Below are positions 36,226-47,164 of a stretch of 64,000 bases of DNA, piece after piece. Each line of letters begins with the position of its first letter. The first letter of the stretch is position 1. The notes under the pieces are model-generated. The model worked only from the letters and a program-made list of their open reading frames with translations. It was not told the origin of the DNA and did not search any database. Location of the stretch: the NCBI GenBank assembly GCA_902806565.1, contig CADCXA010000032.1, positions 620,001-684,000 on the forward strand, written 5' to 3'. A program made the position numbers and the translations under genes. The stretch comes from Hypoxylon rubiginosum (Eukaryota > Ascomycota > Sordariomycetes > Xylariales > Hypoxylaceae).

Positions 36226-37772
36226 TTATAAATATAAAGTACGCCCAGGATTTCCACCTCCGTTGCGAGCCATTGCCCTTTTATCCCTCCAGATGAGCAA
36301 ACCATAGCATAGATGAACAACCACGCATAAGGAGGCGGTAGCCAGGCTGAGGGAATAGCCGGTAAGGTAGTAAGGCGCCTCCTTCTTCATGAACGCAAAT
36401 GTTGCCACCAATCCTGCGATGCCGCCAAAGCATATCATCCACGCCGACCCAAGGCTTCGCTCTACGTGGCCTTGGAGGTTCATCACGTACCAGCACACAA
36501 CGTGCCCACCTATACCAATAGATCCCATAGCCGTGAGACATATCGCCGCATATTCTACAGAAAAGGTTTTCGTCCCGTGGATAGTTAGCAGTATAGCGAG
36601 GCCTGTGATCAGAAGCGCAAGGGCGAGGAATATGAATGGTGAATGTAACCGTAGCCTATCTGAGAGATAGGCCGAGACGAGAGTAAATCCCAAGGCAGCA
36701 GCGAACGGGGGTACCGAATGCAATTGGGTTTGCAGAGTATTATAGCCCCAGCCCTGGACAATCGACGGAACGAAATAGACGACTGAGAAGCCTGGCACTG
36801 ACAGAGCTATTAAGGGTCGGCATTAGTGGTTAGTCAAAAAGGGGTTGATAAGGGCAGACTCACAGAAATACATGAGGGCACCGAGCCAATTCGTAGCCCT
36901 CGACAGAAAGGTAACCATATCCTTACTCGTGACGGGGACGGTATGAGATTCATTGGACTCGGTCTTCTTCAACAAGAATTGCCTTTCGCTTTCAGACAGC
37001 CACTTCGCCTGGCGTGGAAAGTCCGATATACAAAAAACGCCGCGAAGCCGACCAGGACTGTCACGATACCCTCCAGGATAAAGACCCATCTCCAACTAGT
37101 AAGGCCTCGAACGCCATTTAGGTTGGCAATAGCGCTGCAGAGCAGGCCACCGAATGCACCAGCGACGATCGTGCTAGAATAATAGGCCGTAAATCGCTTT
37201 TGCGCCTCCTCTCGTTTGTACCAGAAGCTGATCAGATAAAAGCTCCCCGGGAAGATGCCCGATTCCGCTAAGCCCAACAAGAAGCGAGTTACTAATAGTG
37301 ACGAATGACTTTGTACGAAGCCTTGACCGATCGTTACCACTCCGAAGGTCAAGACGCATATCGAAAGCCATACTCTGGGCCTGAAGCGTTTTAAAAGCAG
37401 ATTTGATGGGATCTCGAAGATGATGAACGGTATGAAGAATATTGCGAGGGCTACATTAGGTTGTTGGCCCGTGAGCCCCAGTTCTTCAGGTAGCCCCAAT
37501 GTGAGAGCGTTCGACATGTTGACGCTAAGGAGAAGTCAGTAGGGGCAGGTTGCTTCGAAAGACCGACGGGATACTTGCCGATCAAGAAATGACACTACGT
37601 ATACAATGAATAGTATAGGAAGAACGCGAAAGTCGATTTTCCGGACTAGCTTGCTCTCATTGATAGGAGGCAGGACTGTAGCATGGTCTACGGGACTTGA
37701 GTGCGAGATTGCAGAACCGGGACGACTACCCGAGTTGAGAATGCCTACGCAGGCCTTGCTGAGGTCTGCCAT
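36226..37772 (-). pseudogene. ACS-family MFS transporter (allantoate permease-like), frameshifted
   Basis: Three exons: 37772-37579, 37524-36864, 36806-36226. The first intron has a GC donor (GCAAGT) and is fixed by phase on both sides. The protein has the anion:cation symporter layout: KIDFRVLPILFIVYVVSFLDR in TM1, NVALAIFFIPFIIFEIPSN, RFLLGLAESGIFPGSFYLIS, then WRWVFILEG, the usual order for Dal5/Tna1-like permeases of ureides, vitamins or organic anions. Exon 2 is one base short. At an A6 run on the plus strand (37032-37037) the frame leaves FAAFF and resumes at ISDFPRQAKWLSE in another frame. Either a one-base deletion has broken the gene or the homopolymer is miscalled. Confidence 0.82.
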
Positions 37773-38321
37773 GTTGTGTTATTCTGAGAGAGTATCGCAC
37801 CGAGCGTGATTTTAAACCAAGAACTGCCTGAGGTGAGGGAGCCAAAAGGCAAAGAATCTTACCAGATAACGCCTAATGATATTAAAAGTTGAGGAGGTAT
37901 GTCGAAGATATCAGGGGCGTAAGCCACGCCGACTTCATTTGGTGACATGCATATTCTGTCATGACTCTTTACCTGTTTTCGAGAGGATAGCTGCATATTT
38001 GCAGGTCGCCACCCTCATAAAAAGCATGACCGGTTTGCTGTCCTTACCCCTTACCCGAAACCCTTCGATACAACCTTTCCAAATGAAAGGCCACCGATAT
38101 CTATACCTACCTCCTTCTAGCCTGTCAAGATGAACGACTTGGTGATTTACGCTTAGTTTACCTTAGGTAGGTAGTTACACGAGACACGCCCATGTACGCC
38201 CCGATATGAAGGTGTAAGTAGACAGGATATGTTCACTTTTGAGATGTCTTGCTAGTAAGTAAATAAAACCACCGCCTTCGTCAACTCATAGTACCTATTT
38301 GAAGTATAGCGGAAGCAGAAC
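37773..38321. other. Divergent intergenic region
   Basis: 549 bases between the minus-strand MFS gene and the rhodopsin-like relic. Carries a CCTTAGGTAGGTAG element at 38161-38174. No coding signal. Confidence 0.45.
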
Positions 38322-39230
38322 ATGGGGAATCTCCAGCCAACGCCTGCATTACCGCCTCCTCTGGGACATATCTCCAACTTTGAAAATCATGAATCCCTCC
38401 GTCAGCAGTTCGATATAGGCGCTAGTATCGAGATTGCCCTTTCAACAATTTTTTATCGCTGCGAGTGTATAGTAGGGTTTGGATCTTGGATCAAGAAATA
38501 ATGGATCCTCGAAGACTGCGAGCAGTAACAAGATTCTACTGTGCGCCTTTTACTAACATACTCTTCAGCGCTTCTCTTAGCTGCTTGGGTGAGTTGTTGA
38601 TAGAGCTTCTGCCAAGAAACGACCTGTCTCTAAGTGGTTCAACTTATGCTCTATCGAGTACGGTAGGTATCGCACTTGTCTTCGCCAAGATATCGATCAT
38701 CCAATTGTATCGGCGAGTCTTTTTCTCCTCGTCGCCGCGGTGCTTTCGACAACGTCATCATCCCGACGGGTGTTGCCATCTCCCTGTTCCACGTAGCGTC
38801 AAGATATTCAAAGTAAGCGTTGAGGCCTTGGTCTCTTTATCTTCAGTGTGCCTCGTGAGTAAGTGTTCGCGAGACAGCATGACCGAGAACTCCCAATGCA
38901 TCCCCCGGCGGCCAAAGATGAGTGTTGCTAATCCAGGAACGTGATGCGCAGTGAACTCCTAGAGACAAGATCTGGAACCCAGACCTTTGGGGAACATGTG
39001 TTGACATTGGAGTCTTCTTGTCAGCAATTGGAGTGTTCAACATGATCACTGATAGTATCATCCTCTTGTTGCCTGTGAAGGCGGTCTGGTAGATGGCCTT
39101 GCAGTTTCAAAAGAAGGTTCTCGTTGTATTGGCCTTCACATTTGGTTTGGCGTAGGTACATACCATAGTCTCGCATGTATGTCGCTAACTATTCACCAAC
39201 CTAGAGTTCCTGGGTTTAGCTTGTATGAAT
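38322..39230 (+). pseudogene. SAT4/PTH11-like fungal rhodopsin-domain membrane protein, degraded
   Basis: The ATG at 38322 opens MGNLQPTPALPPPLGHISNF, the typical Pro-rich start of the fungal rhodopsin-domain family, but stops at 38499. Pieces of the conserved seven-helix domain continue in shifting frames. YALSSTVGIALVFAKISIIQLYRRVF lies at about 38646-38730. FNMITDSIILLLPVKAVW lies at about 39039-39089 and ends at an in-frame TAG before QFQKKVLVVLAFTFGLA. At least one stop and two frame changes break it, more than splicing can explain. Intact relatives are plasma-membrane proteins, some acting as GPCR-like sensors. The 3' limit is uncertain. Confidence 0.65.
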
Positions 39231-40027
39231 TTATTGTATGCCTCCAGGGGACCAACAACCCAGAAAAGAACTGGCATCAGCCGGCCATCGTGATGTGGGG
39301 GTAGGCGTGCACTGGATCAGAATGTCTCAAATAGATGCTGGCCAATCTTTCTTCGGCAGGAAAAGACCCGCGAACCGGCCATCAGTATTCTGAATGGCAG
39401 ATACCGCTATCACAATACTAGGTCTGGCAAGAAAGAAAGACGCCTGTTTTTTCACCGGGGATCTCGAAAAGCATGAGGGGTCCTGAAAACGACACCTAGG
39501 TACTTGAAGATGGCGCTTGCATACCCCGAGAGTAGCACGGATCGTGAACAAGAGCCTACCTACCTCCTAAGGTATTTAAGGCAGCCTCAGTATGCGTCCT
39601 CGGCCTAGCGCACCTGCAACTCATCACAGGGCGGATCCTTACCTTGCAGTGTTAAGGCTGTCTCCCCACGCCCGCAGCCGACACGCAGCCGACATAATGT
39701 CATTCGTGATGGCCATGTGGCGTAGTATCTAAGATTCTTTAACTCTGGGTGATCGGATCTGCGGGGTGATATCTTTATATGGTACCACGATGTCGACCCC
39801 TTGCATTACCGAGCGAATCATGCACATGACCATGTGCCTTATCGGGTAAGGGGTTGAGGAAGGGTGATCCCGATCTTTGACTAATGCCATCCTTTGTATG
39901 TTGGAACAAACCAACTTGATAATCAGCTAGAACTCGCTGTTCTACGCATGAAATAGGCACCAAGGTACCTGTGACCGACCCGATCCTTACCATGTCATAG
40001 AGCACGCCTTGTTTGGAGCCGTGAAAC
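39231..40027. other. Intergenic, possible tail of rhodopsin relic
   Basis: About 800 bases between the rhodopsin-like relic and the P450 gene. Includes a GCCTACCTACCTCCTAAGGTA element (39554-39574). No supported gene. Confidence 0.45.
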
Positions 40028-41679
40028 ATGGCCATTAGCGACTACATCTCAACAGCATTTTCCGTTCCGCTGTGGTATTCTCTTCTAATCCCCTTCCTTG
40101 CGCTTCTGATCTATATCGTTGGAAATGAATTTGTGCGGGCAAGCGCAAAAGTCCCCGGCTGGAAGGGGCCGAGAGGATGGCCACTTGTTGGCAGCCTCCT
40201 CGATGTGCGGAAAAATGCCGCAATGAAATATCAAGAATGGGCCAAGACATACGGGGAGGTGTACCAGGTACAGCTCGGGAACACGAACGTAGTGGTGGTC
40301 AACAGTGCAGCTGCAGCGAAAGCTCTCTTCCAGACGAACTCGCACGCACTCAGCTCACGACCCGTAACGTATACGTTTCACAAGGTATGCAGAGCAATTA
40401 CACCAGACGGAATGTCCAATTGACCATGAATTTCGATAGGGCGCGCCGAGCTCAGCAAGCTTCACCATTGGAACGTCACCTTATGACGAAAGTCTTGAGC
40501 GGAAAAAGAAAGGAGCTGCCATCCAGTCCTACGTACCATACCTAGACCTCGAAACTAAGTCGTTGATCAGAGATTTACTTGACATTGGTAAGATGGGAAC
40601 GGTACCTATCGATCCGTTGCTCATGATCCAACGAATGAGCCTGTCACTGGTGACCACGATCAATTGGGGTGTCCGAGTCCCCTCTATCGAAAGCGAACTT
40701 TTTAGGGAAATTGTCACGGTAGAAGAAGAGCTGAATCGAACTCGTTCCACGATCGGGAATCTGGCGGACCTATACCTCTACTACGTTTAAGTCCCCTTTC
40801 TCGAGTCACGGCAACGTCAAGGTCACTCCGTCAGCGGCGAGACAAGTACATGGCCAAGTTCGACGAGGATGTCGCCCGTCAGGTTGAAGAGGGTCTCAGA
40901 AACAAGCCATGCGTGCAAGCCAGCGTGATCAAGTACAAGGAGGTCGAGTTAACCAGTGCGAAATTGAGGTCAATCAGTCTATCTATGACAAGTGGAGGGT
41001 TCGAAACAGTAGCTAACTCGGTGCACTGGACAATTGGTCACCTGGCCTTGCACCCCGAACTCCAGGACAAAGCCTACGAGCAGATTAGGCAGTTCAGTGG
41101 GCCTGGTTTACCCGACGCGGCGGACGATCAGAAGTGTGCATATATCCTGGCACTTGCTAAGGAGTCGCTTCGCTACTTCACCGTCATCCCGCTCGCGCTA
41201 CCACGAGTGTCCATCAAGGATATCTATTACGAGGGAGCATTGATTCCCACTGGCAGTACGGTTTATATGAATGCCTGGGCCTGCAACATGGGGTAAGCCA
41301 TCTATTAAAGCTACGGCTATTCTATTAAGGGGTATCTGTTAATGGTTTAACCGAGCGTCTCGTAGATCCAGGGCTGTGGTCAGAGCCGGCAGTCTTTCGA
41401 CCGGAACGCTGGCTTGAACATCCAGATGCTACTGTATTTACCTTTGGGCTGGGTTATCGCATGTGCTCAGCGCATTTACTGGCTGCTAGGGAGTTATACC
41501 TCATATTCATGAGACTTCTGTCCAGTTTCCGCTTCGTGGCTTGTGGGAAGATTAGATGCGACCCTAGAGAGGATATTAAAAACCCAAAAGACTTAATTAT
41601 GGCGGCGAAGCCGTATAAAGTCATGTGTATTCCTCGAGATGAGAAGGGCTTAGCTGAATGCTTAACGGTGGATGAGTAG
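40028..41679 (+). pseudogene. Cytochrome P450, CYP504 (phenylacetate 2-hydroxylase)-like, two frame lesions
   Basis: Three exons: 40028-40384, 40440-41292, 41366-41679. All P450 landmarks are present: an N-terminal anchor (LIPFLALLIYIV), a Pro-rich hinge (PGWKGPRGWPLVG), the I-helix (TSGGFETVANS), ExxR (KESLRYF), PERW, and the haem loop FTFGLGYRMCSA with its axial Cys. The order and phrases such as TIGTSPYDESL and SYVPYLDLETK match phenylacetate hydroxylases, which start homogentisate-linked degradation of phenylacetate. Near 40770 one base is missing (the frame closes at a TAA at 40788). At 41290-41293 a GGGG run before the GTAAGC donor is one base too long to keep phase with the haem exon. 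Probably a recent pseudogene. Confidence 0.82.
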
Positions 41680-42562
41680 GGGCTTCTTGATGCGCCGCCC
41701 TGACCGGTTATAGATAGCTGAAGGTCGTAGGTACCAGCTGATGTAGAAAAGGGCGCATGTAGGACCAATACAGCCATTTCCACGCTCCTGGAGTACTTCT
41801 TAAAACTGGTTCGCCTGAATGGGTCGGTTGCCGTTTCCAATACTGCTCTTGATTCGTGGCGATACCTCGACTAGGAGCGAAGATTAGGTAGCCCTGACCT
41901 AACAAGAAGGCATCCGAGATACTCATCGCAAGAATCATTCTATGGAACTCAATGCGTTGGACTTACATGTATTAGTATTCCTAGGTTGGTGCGAATGTCG
42001 ATCCGTGGAGGCAAGAAGCCGACGGGTTAAGCTCCAAGCTGCAATATTACTGCGTTTTGTCCCATCAGGTGAAATCACGGAGAAGTGGGAACATAAAGGG
42101 ATACGGTGAAGAGGTAGGAAAGTTGATGAACTTGTCATTTTATTTGTGAGTCGTGGTGGCTTCGTCTTGAAGCAGAAGGATCTCGGATTTTCATACCATT
42201 TCCTAAGTAGGAATGGAATAATTGCTTTGGGATCCCCCAGAATCGTTGTTGAAGATTGAACCTGGTGTATAGGTAGTCTCATGGCAGTGAAGATGGTACA
42301 TAATCCAATGGTCAAGTGTTAACACGGCCTTTGTCCCGGTAGCCCGGCCGCCGGGAACGGGGCCCGGTCCCTGGCCTCATTAGTTATGGTCTGTCTTTTC
42401 TTAGACAGCTACATTACGCCCGAACTCTGCCCCGTTACACAGCCTACGGGGTAGGCTTGCTCTTGCCATGGGGTTAATCACAGACAGAACTGACATGCAA
42501 TATATGCCAAATGCAACATTCATTTGAAGACAAAGCCAAGAATTTATCATACTTGCTTAACT
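41680..42562. other. Intergenic, no supported gene
   Basis: 883 bases between two plus-strand genes. A GC-rich patch (CCCGGTAGCCCGGCCGCCGGG) lies at about 42335-42356. No coding signal. Confidence 0.45.
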
Positions 42563-44173
42563 ATGGTATCGCCTCCTAAGCCTCTTCGGACTACGACCGC
42601 CCAAGCTATCGCTGACGTATCAGTTTACGATGGCTCTCGCACCGAGGCGTCGTCCGCCTTCGCGGTCATGAGTCACTGCGACGATAGGAAAAAGTGCGAT
42701 GTTTTCCTTACGGGCGACGCCGTTGTGGTCCCAGAATCTCCAGATCAGAGTCTGGGAGCATCGCCGGCGGCAGATGCTAGGGTCCCCGATGGGGGATACG
42801 GATGGGTCGTCGTCGCCGGGTGTGCGACTCTCACCTTTTGGTTTGGCGGCACCACGTACTCCTGGGGGGTTATGCAGGCTTCGTTAGTAAACCAGGGTCT
42901 TGCGAGCGCTTCAACGCTTGCGTTTGTCGGTAAATTTTCCCATTCAATGCCCATTCTTCTTCTCTGACGCCTGCTAACAAGGGATATGCGCGCAGGCAGC
43001 ACAGCTGTGGCAGCTATTGCCGCCTTTGCTCTAATCAACGCCCGCATTGTTCGTCTCCTAGGAGCTCGAATCACAGCCTTGCTCGGAGTCTTCTTGATGG
43101 GCATTGGCGAAACTACGGCTTCGTTCACTACTAACTCCATCGGCGGCCTGTTCGCCACCGAAAGCATACTCATGGGCATTGGTGTCAGCCTGTGTTTTAT
43201 GGTTACTTCGGTTACGCCGGCGCAGTATTTCAGGAACAGACGAGGTCTGGCTAATGGGATCGTGTATGCCGGCGGTGGCCTGGGTGGTACCGGTATCGCA
43301 TTCGCCATGGATGCAATCAACCAAAGCTTGGGCACAGAATGGACATTTCGAATTCTCGGGATCGCCATGCTGGGTACTGGCCTCCCGATGGCGTTCCTAA
43401 TCAAGGATCGAAACGGACCTCCTCCCGTCCGAGCGTGGGTAGAATGGTAAGGTTCCCTGTTCGCATACATTGCAATCCGATACCGCATCCATCACATCCC
43501 TTGCATTATTAGGACCCTTGCATTGTTAGGAGTACCCAAAACTAACATACCATCACCAACAGAAGCCTATTTAAAGATTACCGCTTCACAACTCTATTCC
43601 TCTGTGGCCTTATTGCCACATTCCCTCTCTTTGTCCCGGTTTTTTTCGTCGCACTTTACGCCGAATCTTTTGGGGTCTCCTCGCTTGGCGGCGCTGGTCT
43701 CGTCGCGGCCTTCCAGTTTGCTTCCCTTTTCGGACGGTTAGGCGGTGGCGTCCTTGCAGACGTCCTCGGTGCTCTCAACACCCTCATCTCGTCCCTCGTG
43801 CTCAACGTATTAAGCATGCTGCTGATCTGGCCTTTCAGCACGTCAATTGGCCCGCTAGTTGTTTTCGTCATCTTAAATGGGGCAGCCAACGGCACCTTTT
43901 TCGCGACTATGCCTACTATGTACGGTGGTCGCCAACATCTTCGGGAGTGCCCGGTTGAGCGTTGCGATGGGCATGGTGGTCACGGCTTGGACTGGTGGTT
44001 ACCTGCTCGGCAGCCCAGTTGCTAGTTATATCCTCAGCGCAACGGGCGATGAACACGATGTTCATAGTTATTTGCCAAGTATATTCTACGCCAGTGGTCT
44101 CAGCGCGCTGGCGCTTGCCTTGAGCCTAATGACGCGGCTTAAGATCTCGCGCCACATTGTATACCAGGTGTAA
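42563..44173 (+). pseudogene. Monocarboxylate-transporter-like MFS protein, frameshifted
   Basis: Three exons: 42563-42929, 42996-43446, 43566-44173. The protein opens with a hydrophilic N-terminus, then the MCT signature region DGGYGWVVVAGCATLTFWFGG in TM1. Further hallmarks are YFRNRRGLANGIVYAGGGLGG and FGRLGGGVLADVLG. Fungal MCT-like proteins are proton-linked or facilitative carriers of small organic acids and some metabolites. In the third exon the frame changes after ATMPT: seven bases at 43918-43924 interrupt an otherwise continuous alignment to VVANIFGSARLSVAMGM. The remainder to the stop at 44173 is in the new frame. The exon 3 acceptor used is 43565, because joining at 43562 would create a stop. 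Confidence 0.8.
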
Positions 44174-45032
44174 GTGGTTATGAGAGTTACAAATGTATAC
44201 CTAGGTAGGTACACAGGTCAAACGCTTGACAATCTGGCATGAGCTGAGGGTGGACAGCCTGGCATGTAAGGGCCGACTCGCGCGAGCTTGCGAATAGGGG
44301 CATTGAGGGTGGGGCTGGTGCTTACATAAACTCCGGGTTATTGTTACTGGTCGATTCAGATAGCACCTACTCAGATGGTTATGGTGTTGTGTTATTATCA
44401 GAGGACCCGTGCATGCCGACAATTCGACATAATGCGTAGCCGAGCCTGACTCGTCTCGAGTCTGAATGATTAGAGCGTCCCTAAGAAACGAATCGCCACC
44501 TCAAATATAGGACAACGCTGCGAACTTGGGACTATCGACGAGCAGAACAATTCATAGCATCCCAAATAATGGGCACTCAGCAGGCTTCTCCTTCGTCGGA
44601 AGGAGCTGGAGATTGAGCAGCTTGATACCATTTCTAGTCCCTAATACTAGGATTGGAAATCTCACATAGAGCTAGCCGGCGCTGGAGAAGATCTGGAAGT
44701 TGGGGTCACAAAGGTAAAAGCCCTACATGGTGGGTAGGGCTCCTTCGGTCGGCGGGGAGGATCAAAATGCTGCCACAAAGTGCACTTTTCTTCAGCTCTC
44801 CGACAGGGGCAGGCTAATTTCAACTAAAGAGAAGTAGGCTGGCTTATCATGTGACGTCCACGACAGCGGAATAGGGCGGACCCCCAGGTTCTCAGCTGCG
44901 GAACGTAATACGTGAGGATCCAAGGTGAACAACGTCAATCCATTAGAAAAGCAGTATCCTAACGTATCGACTACGACATCAGCTTTAGCATCAAGCACAT
45001 GTGATATTGTTCGTTTTGACAAGCTAAACACA
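44174..45032. other. Intergenic, no supported gene
   Basis: 859 bases with a TATACCTAGGTAGGTACAC element at 44197-44215. No recognisable coding or repeat structure otherwise. Confidence 0.45.
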
Positions 45033-45711
45033 ATGACCAAACCATGGGATCAATATGAGGCCACCATCAAACGTCTTTACGCAGAGCACCCTCTTGCCAC
45101 AGTACGACAGATAATGGCAGACCAGCATGGGTTCAAAGCATCGTAAGCTATATTGACTACAGAAATGTTGAGATGCACTTAATAACCCGTCAGGACTCGC
45201 GCGTACCGGTGTAAGATTCCACAAATGGGGTGTTGGAAAGTATCGCATCAGGAGACCAGTCAGTGGTACTACGAGACGAGATGAATCCGAAAATGGTGAC
45301 AGCTCTCTATCAGATCATGAGACGTCGCAATCTCCCCCTAACGACACTAGAGATATTGGGACTTCAAGGATAAGCCGGTCCGACGAAATCACTGTGCAAA
45401 GGCTATTATCTAATATTGGCGCATTTCGAATCCGAACCCGAACCCTGTCGCGCCCTCCATCCTTGTCGCCTACGGACTTTGTGCCTGAATCTGGGAAATC
45501 TGACAGCGGCGTTATTGACCAGGACGACGATAGTTCATCTTATTCGGCGTTGGAATCTAATTTCTCTGCGAATACCTTTGCAAGTTCCGTGTCTTCCGCC
45601 GATGGTACCGTGTTCGCCGCAAGCGACTTTCTGGTAGATGTATTCCCGGTTGTTATTTTAGTAATTTATATATTGGTTTTATATCGGTACTTAAGTTTCC
45701 ACAGTAACTAA
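45033..45711 (+). pseudogene. Clr5-domain protein with C-terminal membrane segment, frameshifted
   Basis: Two exons: 45033-45142 and 45194-45711. Exon 1 encodes TKPWDQYEATIKRLYAEHP and continues to HGFKAS, a clear Clr5 domain start, the short N-terminal domain of many fungal proteins. Exon 2 gives STRAYR in phase and then needs a one-base shift near 45207-45211 to read VRFHKWGVGKYRI, the conserved end of the Clr5 domain. After that a 160-residue polar Ser/Asp-rich tail stays open to the stop and ends with a hydrophobic segment (DVFPVVILVIYILVLYRYL). The combination suggests a tail-anchored or decayed protein. Function unknown. Confidence 0.7.
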
Positions 45712-46217
45712 GTACCCGGCTAGGTACCTACTTTCTACATTTCGGATTAACGTAAGTCGCCGAAGTCGCCGAAATGGCAGCCGAAAGGATAATAGATCTT
45801 AACTACTACGGAGCGACATCACGTCCGGTATTCGACTGGCCATTCTAAGGCTGCCCCGATGCAAGCACGCACCTCGATCCGATATGGGAGACATGCGAAA
45901 ACGCATACAAAGCCGCAAATCGCAACGGGCATCTAATTATAGCATCTAATCAAAACCTCATGCTGATGCGACAGAAACACGCCGGCAACGTCGCAAGAAA
46001 TAAAAGGCCCGGACCTGGAATAGTTGGATGGCATGTAAGTCGTGAGAAAGTCCTGCCAAGTCCTGCGGCGTCAAAAGTGACAGCTAGAATATATATTGAA
46101 AAAGCTTAAATCAATCTCGTTACTTAGTGCTCACGCGACAGTGGAAACCTAAGATGCACGATGCACGATCCACTTGATGGTGACAGCCAGGCAGCTTAAA
46201 TAAACGTCATTCACGAA

Positions 46218-46364
46218 AGGGGGGATAGGCTGGGGTGGATTATAAGATTAGGTGCTATAACACGTCGCCTGTTATAGCACGCGGTTAAGGCCTACCCCAA
46301 GGCCTACCCCGGAGAAAAGAGGGGGATACCAATAGCGCTGATAAAAATCGAACCTATCCCCCCT
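46218..46364. mobile_element. Candidate MITE-like inverted-repeat element, 147 bases
   Basis: AGGGGGGATAGG at 46218-46229 is perfectly inverted at 46353-46364, giving 12-base termini. Inside lies a second perfect hairpin, GTGCTATAAC (46252-46261) and GTTATAGCAC (46271-46280) with a 9-base loop. A direct repeat AAGGCCTACCCC follows (about 46288-46311). No clear target-site duplication is seen, so mobility is inferred from the inverted termini only. Confidence 0.4.
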
Positions 46365-46426
46365 AATAGCCAATTCCCGGTACATGGTCACAGAAGAGTA
46401 GCGTCGACGGAAGCACCGTAAACCAA

Positions 46427-46474
46427 TCATAGCATGTTGAAGCCATGGTATGTTGAAGCTATGGCATGTTGAAG
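46427..46474. repeat. Three 16-base imperfect tandem repeats
   Basis: Consensus YYATRGYATGTTGAAG repeated three times head to tail in intergenic DNA. Confidence 0.75.
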
Positions 46475-46810
46475 GTGATATGTCAAGTCAGAGCAGCGAC
46501 ATCGACCAGCATCGCCGCATCGCGCATCGCCGCCGACGTGACGCGACTGAGCAGCCGTCAACCTCCTAGGGCATGCTATGCCTTACTATTGGCACCGCCC
46601 ACGGTAGGTATGTAAGTTCCATGCTTACTATACCACCGACGCCACCTCTTTTCCCCTCCATCGCGGAAATTGAACAGCAATGCGCGTCTTCACCGAGGCC
46701 CCCGAGGTCGATGATAAAAATATGTCGTCGGTTGTTATGTTACATGGTAACAGTAAGCTCTTCGTCCTTGGCCCATTCCCGTTCGTCGGCGCCATGCCGG
46801 AGCGAAACTG

Positions 46811-46845
46811 CAACCTGCAACCTGCAACCTGCAACCTGCAACCTG
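46811..46845. repeat. CAACCTG tandem repeat, five units
   Basis: Five perfect 7-base units. It lies 320 bases upstream of the phytase-like esterase gene. Confidence 0.9.
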
Positions 46846-47164
46846 CACACCTACCTGTTTCGACGGTTTGGCTACTTCCTTATAGCGTGAATACCTGGGA
46901 ACCGTGTGACCGTAACGCCCGAGGCATGCTCGAGCACCTGGGCAGGCTGCATGACACATCGGAGCCATGGTATTTTTAGAAGCAAGTCTGTTTGTCAGCT
47001 TTGACAGGCGATGAGTGCGTGCTTTGGCTGGCGATGAGAATAGTGAGGGCGATGGGCCGACTGGTGATATATTCGTGTCCATCTCCCCTTTACTTCTGCA
47101 TGAACCATCAGGACGTTTCTACTTTCATCCCGCCGTTCGATTGCATCATTCCTGGATTGCGAAA

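Larger units (their letters stand above)
45712..47164. other. Intergenic with repeats and a MITE-like element
   Basis: 1.45 kb without a supported gene. Holds TACCCGGCTAGGTACCTA (45712-45730), a small inverted-repeat element (46218-46364), three 16-base repeats (46427-46474) and five CAACCTG repeats (46811-46845). Confidence 0.55.

Noticed and set aside
40385..40439. Frameshift at the first P450 exon boundary
   Set aside because: A GTATGC donor and GATAG acceptor join in phase to GAPSSASFTIGTSPYDES, so this is a normal intron.
42745..43488. 247-codon minus-strand frame
   Set aside because: Antisense shadow of the MCT-like transporter; the plus strand has the conserved family motifs.
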